Origin: an uncultured Pseudorhodobacter sp.
Lineage (GTDB): Bacteria > Pseudomonadota > Alphaproteobacteria > Rhodobacterales > Rhodobacteraceae
Direction of reading: 5' to 3'
Length of the DNA stretch: 9,521 nucleotides
Assembly: GCA_945957495.1 (NCBI GenBank)
Contig: CAMFLG010000087.1
Span: 1-9,521, forward strand
This document shows positions 6,387-9,521 of the stretch, one piece after another. Numbering within the stretch: position 1 is the first letter of the stretch; each line of letters opens with the position of its first letter. The notes below the pieces were generated by a model. That model made no database searches. It saw only the letters and a program-made list of their open reading frames with translations, and had not been told where the DNA came from. Position numbers and translations under genes: made by a program.

Positions 6387-7322
6387 TCAGCGGTTCTTGT
6401 GAAACAGCTTGGTGGCGCTTTCGAAAAAGTTGTCACGGGCCGAGGCGCGTTCCATCAGCACCTCATGCTCACACCCCTGATAGATGTCCAGCGTGCCGCG
6501 CGGCCAGACGGTCATGCGGGCATGGATCGGGCCGACATCAACGATTCGCTCTTGCGTTCCCAGCGCCACCAGCGCCGGCACCTCGGGTGAGGGCAGTTGC
6601 GTCAGTGCGTGGCATTCGGTCAGCGCCGCCTTCAGCCAGCCCAGACTTGGGCCGCCCAGCGTCAGATCGGGATGCGCCAGCGCCTGTTGGCGCATGTAAT
6701 CCCACATCTCTGCATCGGTGGTCAGGCTGTTGCCGGTGAAGGGCGCCTCCAGCACATAGGTCTTGGCCCCGGTGCCCGGTGCATAGCGGTTGTCGAAGTT
6801 CAACCAGCGTGAGGCGGTGGTCAGGGCAATCGCCAGCGGGCGCATCCAGGCCGCAATCAGAATGCCCCACATCGGCGCGGTAAAGGCCGCGGCCTTGAAC
6901 GGCAGGCCCCGCATCAGACTGCGCAGGCCGATGCAACCGCCCATGGAATGTGCAATCATGTAATAGGGTTCGGGCAGGCGCTGCGCGCGGGCGAACACCA
7001 GCATCGCATCCATATCCAGCTGATATTCAGCGAAATCACCGACATGGCCGCTCATCTTGTCGTCCAGCGGGCGGTCGGCCAGACCTTGGCCGCGCCAATC
7101 GACGGTCAGCATGGCATAGCCGCGCAGGCGTAGTTCGTCCGCCGCGCGACCATATTTTTCAACGTATTCCGTGCGGCCTGGCAGCAGAAACACCGTGCCG
7201 CGCGCGCCGTCATGCCGCCACAAGCCCACGCGGATGCGTACCCCGTCTGCGGCTTTCAGCCAAAAGGCGCGGCCGTCGGCCGGGGCATCGGAAACATCGT
7301 GGTAAAGTGGCGCCTCGCTCAC
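6387..7322 (-). CDS. Alpha/beta hydrolase, lysophospholipase/monoacylglycerol lipase-like (S33 superfamily)
   Basis: This encodes 311 residues with a GTG start at 7322, which overlaps the upstream SCP2 stop in a GTGA arrangement, so the start is well fixed. An alpha/beta hydrolase core begins near residue 40 (GTVFLLPGRTEYVEKYG, the oxyanion-side loop). The nucleophile is Ser126 in AHSMGG, a variant of the usual GHSMGG elbow. The catalytic histidine is His286 in GCEHEVLME. The expected acid position carries Glu258 (GTQERIVD) where most relatives have Asp; Asp262 follows four residues later. DWRGQGLADRP is typical of the PldB/monoglyceride lipase group. It probably acts on a lipid ester in the cytoplasm or at the inner membrane face; substrate specificity cannot be read from the sequence. 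Coupling to an SCP2 protein supports a lipid substrate, but that is inference. Confidence 0.87.
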   Translation of the reverse strand: MSEAPLYHDVSDAPADGRAFWLKAADGVRIRVGLWRHDGARGTVFLLPGRTEYVEKYGRAADELRLRGYAMLTVDWRGQGLADRPLDDKMSGHVGDFAEYQLDMDAMLVFARAQRLPEPYYMIAHSMGGCIGLRSLMRGLPFKAAAFTAPMWGILIAAWMRPLAIALTTASRWLNFDNRYAPGTGAKTYVLEAPFTGNSLTTDAEMWDYMRQQALAHPDLTLGGPSLGWLKAALTECHALTQLPSPEVPALVALGTQERIVDVGPIHARMTVWPRGTLDIYQGCEHEVLMERASARDNFFESATKLFHKNR

Positions 7323-7606
7323 GACATCGCCGCCCCAAGTTGCATGGCAAGACCCATGTTGCCGTCGATGGACAAGCGGCCGGTCATGAAGGCCGTGGTC
7401 GGGTTCAACTCCCCCTCCAGCATGGCGCGGAACACATCGGTTTCCGCCGTCAGGGTCACGTCGGCCGGTTCATCCCCGGCGCGCACGCCGTCGCTGTCCA
7501 CCATGATCGCGCCTTCGCCCTGAAAGACGAACTTCGCCACACCGTCGAAGCCATTCGGCATCTTGGCGGCCAGTGCCGCCACTGCCGCATCAATCACATC
7601 GCTCAT
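7319..7606 (-). CDS. SCP2 sterol-binding-domain (lipid carrier) protein
   Basis: This encodes 95 residues, a minimal stand-alone SCP2 domain. Such proteins have a hydrophobic tunnel that binds lipids, acyl chains or isoprenoids. Recognisable parts are KFVFQGEGAIMVDSDG (25-40), ADVTLTAETDVFRAMLEGELNP (48-69) and FMTGRLSIDGNMGLAMQL (73-90), the last being the family hallmark. The start ATG 7606 has an excellent AAGGAG (7618-7613 on the minus strand) with 6-base spacing. Its TGA overlaps the GTG of the downstream alpha/beta hydrolase by three bases in a four-base GTGA, so the two are almost certainly one transcription and translation unit. No signal peptide is present. Which lipid is bound is unknown; bacteria of this group generally lack sterols, so the sterol-binding label should not be taken literally. 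Confidence 0.9.
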   Translation of the reverse strand: MSDVIDAAVAALAAKMPNGFDGVAKFVFQGEGAIMVDSDGVRAGDEPADVTLTAETDVFRAMLEGELNPTTAFMTGRLSIDGNMGLAMQLGAAMS

Positions 7607-7668
7607 TCTTGTCTCCTTCGTGAACGCGGCCCTCTGGCGTTTCGCGCACGTTGCGTTAGGCTTATCTT

Positions 7669-8229
7669 ATGAAAGCGCATTTCTCCTTACACAATCCTAT
7701 CGTTGCGGCATTTCTTGTCGTTTTGTGGGCGGCGACGCCCGGTTTTGCCCAAACGGCAAAGCTGGACGAACTTTTTGCCGAATTGCAAACCGATGACGCG
7801 CAAGAGGCAGAGCGGACAGAGCAGGAAATCTGGAACGAATGGTCAAAATCCGGCTCGCCCGCGATGGATCTTTTGCTGGAACGCGGGCGGCAGGCGCTGG
7901 CCGACGGCGATCCGGCCCTGGCCATTCAGCACCTGACGGCGCTGGTCGATCATGCGCCGGATTTCGCCGAAGGCTGGAACGCCCGCGCGACCGCCTATTA
8001 TGAGACGGGTGATTATGGCCCGGCGATTTCCGATATCGGCCATGTTTTGACGCTTAATCCGCGTCATTTCGGGGCATTGTCTGGGCTTGGGGTGATTTTT
8101 GAGGATCTGGGCCGCCCCGCGCAGGCGCTGGAGGTTTACAAGGCCGCTTTGGCTATCAATCCCTACGCGCCGGGGGTAAAGGACGCCGTGGACCGCATCG
8201 AAGCTGATCTGCAAGGGCAAGACCTGTAA
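7669..8229 (+). CDS. Exported tetratricopeptide repeat (TPR) protein
   Basis: This encodes 186 residues. A Sec-type signal peptide is visible: positively charged and polar start, hydrophobic core IVAAFLVVLWAA (about residues 11-22), and a GFA-QT cleavage site after residue 27, so the mature protein is probably periplasmic. A charged linker (28-64, rich in D and E) is followed by three TPR units: about 65-98 (RGRQALADGDPALAIQHL), 99-132 (RATAYYETGDYGPAISDI) and 133-166 (LGVIFEDLGRPAQALEVY). TPR units usually mediate protein-protein contacts, and no enzymatic motif is present. Only a weak TAGG (7657-7660) precedes the ATG by 8 bases. The 62 bases between this gene and the divergent SCP2 gene must hold promoters for both, but I see no convincing consensus there. 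The helicase begins 25 bases after its stop, so the two may be co-transcribed. The partner protein is unknown. Confidence 0.85.
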   Translation: MKAHFSLHNPIVAAFLVVLWAATPGFAQTAKLDELFAELQTDDAQEAERTEQEIWNEWSKSGSPAMDLLLERGRQALADGDPALAIQHLTALVDHAPDFAEGWNARATAYYETGDYGPAISDIGHVLTLNPRHFGALSGLGVIFEDLGRPAQALEVYKAALAINPYAPGVKDAVDRIEADLQGQDL

Positions 8230-8254
8230 ACCCAATTCCGTTAAGAGCATGACG

Positions 8255-9471
8255 ATGAACGCGACCGCAACGGTCACGGCGGTCCTTGGGCCGACCAACA
8301 CCGGAAAAACCCATTACGCGATCGAGCGGATGCTGGGCCATCGCACCGGCGTCATCGGCCTGCCGCTGCGGCTTTTGGCGCGCGAGGTATATGACCGTAT
8401 CGTCAAGACGCGCGGGCCTTCGGTGGTGGCGCTGGTGACGGGTGAAGAGCGAATCGTCCCCGAACGGGCGCAATATTGGGTCTGCACGGTCGAGGCGATG
8501 CCCTTGGATATCGGCGCGGATTTCGTGGCGGTGGATGAGATCCAGCTTTGCGCCGACCCCGAACGCGGCCATGTCTTTACCGACCGCCTGCTGCGGGCGC
8601 GCGGCCTGCACGAGACGCTGTTTCTGGGTGCCGAAACCATGCGGCCCGCCATCGCCGGTCTGATCCCGAAGGTGCAGTTTCTGAAGCGTGAGCGGTTTTC
8701 GGAACTGACCTATACCGGATCGAAAAAGATCAGCCGGATGCCGGAACGTTCTGCCATCGTCGGGTTTTCCGTTGAAAACGTCTATGCGATTGCGGAACTG
8801 ATCCGCCGCACCAAGGGTGGGTGTGCTGTGGTGATGGGCGCGCTTTCGCCGCGCACCCGCAACGCGCAGGTGGCTTTGTACCAGAATGGCGAGGTTGATT
8901 ATCTGGTGGCCACCGATGCCATCGGCATGGGGCTGAACCTGGACATCAAGCACATCGCCTTTGCCGCCACCGCCAAATTCGACGGGCGCCGGATGCGCGC
9001 GCTTTATCCGCAGGAACTGGCGCAGATCGCCGGGCGGGCCGGGCGGCATCTGGAAAACGGCACCTTCGGTGTGACGGGCGAGGCGCGTCCCTTGGATGAA
9101 GACGTGGTCGAGTCGATCCAGGAACACCGCTTTGATCCGGTGCGCAAACTGGAATGGCGCAACCATGATCTGGAATTCGGTACGGTGGAAAAGCTGATCC
9201 AAAGTCTGGAACGCCCCACCGACAACCGCTGGCTGGCACGGGCGCGGGATGCCGATGATGTGCTGGCGCTGAAACATCTGTCGCAATTGCCCGAGGTCAG
9301 GGAAAAGCTGACCAGCCCCAGCCGCGTCAGATTGCTGTGGGATGTCTGCCGGGTGCCGGATTTCCGCTCTGCCTCGGATATGGAACATGTCACGCTGCTT
9401 GCCCGGATTTTCGACTTTCTCACCGGGCGCGGTCTGGCGCAAACCCGCATCCCATCGGATTGGCTGAAGAA
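8255..9471 (+). CDS. SUV3-like ATP-dependent RNA helicase, 3' end missing
   Basis: About 405 genuine residues are present. Superfamily 2 motifs in order: Walker A GPTNTGKT (12-19), PLRLLAREVYDRI, TGEERIVP, motif II DEIQ (94-97), LGAETMRP, motif V TDAIGMGLNL (220-229) and motif VI QIAGRAGRH (257-265). GPTN.GKT with DEIQ rather than DEAD/DEAH is characteristic of SUV3, the mitochondrial degradosome RNA helicase, and its alphaproteobacterial relatives, which unwind RNA with ATP. Those relatives are usually much longer, so the C-terminal half is missing. The ATG at 8255 is preferred over 8249 because AAGAG (8243-8247) is 7 bases from the former and only 1 base from the latter. The frame seems to end at TAG 9506-9508, but from 9472 the DNA is sequencing adapter. 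The last residues (CLLYTSDAADD) are therefore not protein, and the true gene continues off the contig. Confidence 0.9.
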
Positions 9472-9521
9472 CTGTCTCTTATACACATCTGACGCTGCCG
9501 ACGACTAGTCGAGGGTGGTGG
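9472..9521. other. Illumina Nextera adapter left in the assembly (not genomic)
   Basis: Bases 9472-9490 are CTGTCTCTTATACACATCT, the 19-bp Tn5 mosaic end used in Nextera libraries, and 9491-9504 (GACGCTGCCGACGA) complete the reverse complement of the Nextera read-1 adapter. The next 8 bases (9505-9512, CTAGTCGA) fall where the i5 index belongs; reversed they read TCGACTAG, which I recall as Nextera index S513. The final 9 bases (GGGTGGTGG) partly resemble the expected GTGTAGATC, with G substitutions such as occur in poor-quality read tails. It should be trimmed; it is not a natural Tn5 insertion, because it continues into synthetic adapter sequence. Confidence 0.98.

Noticed and set aside
6384..6405. 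Inverted repeat GTTTCA / TGAAAC after the Anbu gene as a terminator
   Set aside because: It is only 6 bp with a 10-base loop, lies mostly inside the hydrolase coding end and has no T-tract; not convincing.
8156..9442. 428-residue open frame on the minus strand opposite the helicase
   Set aside because: It is antisense to a gene with all SF2 helicase motifs; low-complexity H/R/Q/P composition and no recognisable family.
1..9471. CRISPR array, tRNA, rRNA, insertion sequence or phage genes
   Set aside because: Looked for by eye on both strands; no direct-repeat array, cloverleaf-like segment, transposase motif or phage protein was seen.
9004..9486. Minus-strand frame starting MYKRQ
   Set aside because: Its start lies inside the Nextera adapter and the rest is antisense to the helicase.
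9472..9490. Tn5 mosaic end as evidence of a natural transposon
   Set aside because: The mosaic end is an engineered sequence and is followed directly by synthetic Nextera adapter and an index, so it is a library artefact.

Overview
The window is GC-rich, compactly coded DNA that looks like a chromosomal fragment from an alphaproteobacterium, most likely Rhodobacterales. I base this on protein character and gene neighbourhood read by eye, not on any search. Everything up to about base 9471 reads as genomic. The last 50 bases (9472-9521) are Illumina Nextera adapter, so this is the end of an assembled contig and the last gene is cut by the library, not by a natural stop.

Layout. (1) 35-343, plus: a small single-hydrophobic-segment DUF4389 protein whose Shine-Dalgarno sits in the loop of a perfect 9-bp hairpin. 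(2) A short convergent gap with a GC-rich hairpin. (3) 395-2218, minus: an M3-family zinc oligopeptidase (PepF type). (4) A 227-base divergent intergenic region. (5) 2446-6375, plus: a tight four-gene operon of circularly permuted ATP-grasp ligase, alpha-E (DUF403) protein, transglutaminase-like cysteine-fold protein and Anbu-type proteasome-like hydrolase. (6) 6387-7606, minus: an SCP2 lipid-carrier protein translationally overlapped with an alpha/beta hydrolase. (7) 7669 onward, plus: an exported TPR protein followed by a SUV3-like RNA helicase that runs into the adapter.

The most interesting biology is the four-gene operon. Its parts suggest that one enzyme makes an amide or peptide bond at the cost of ATP (ATP-grasp), helped by alpha-E, and that two hydrolase-fold enzymes (a papain-like transglutaminase fold and an N-terminal-threonine proteasome fold) process or remove it. 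None of the four has an evident signal peptide, so the system should act in the cytoplasm. The gene association is known from comparative genomics, but to my knowledge substrate and physiological role are not established. The PepF gene diverging from it could share its control region. The remaining genes look like ordinary housekeeping or lipid-related functions.

I see no tRNA, rRNA, CRISPR array, insertion sequence or phage gene. No stretch over 300 bases lacks a gene.
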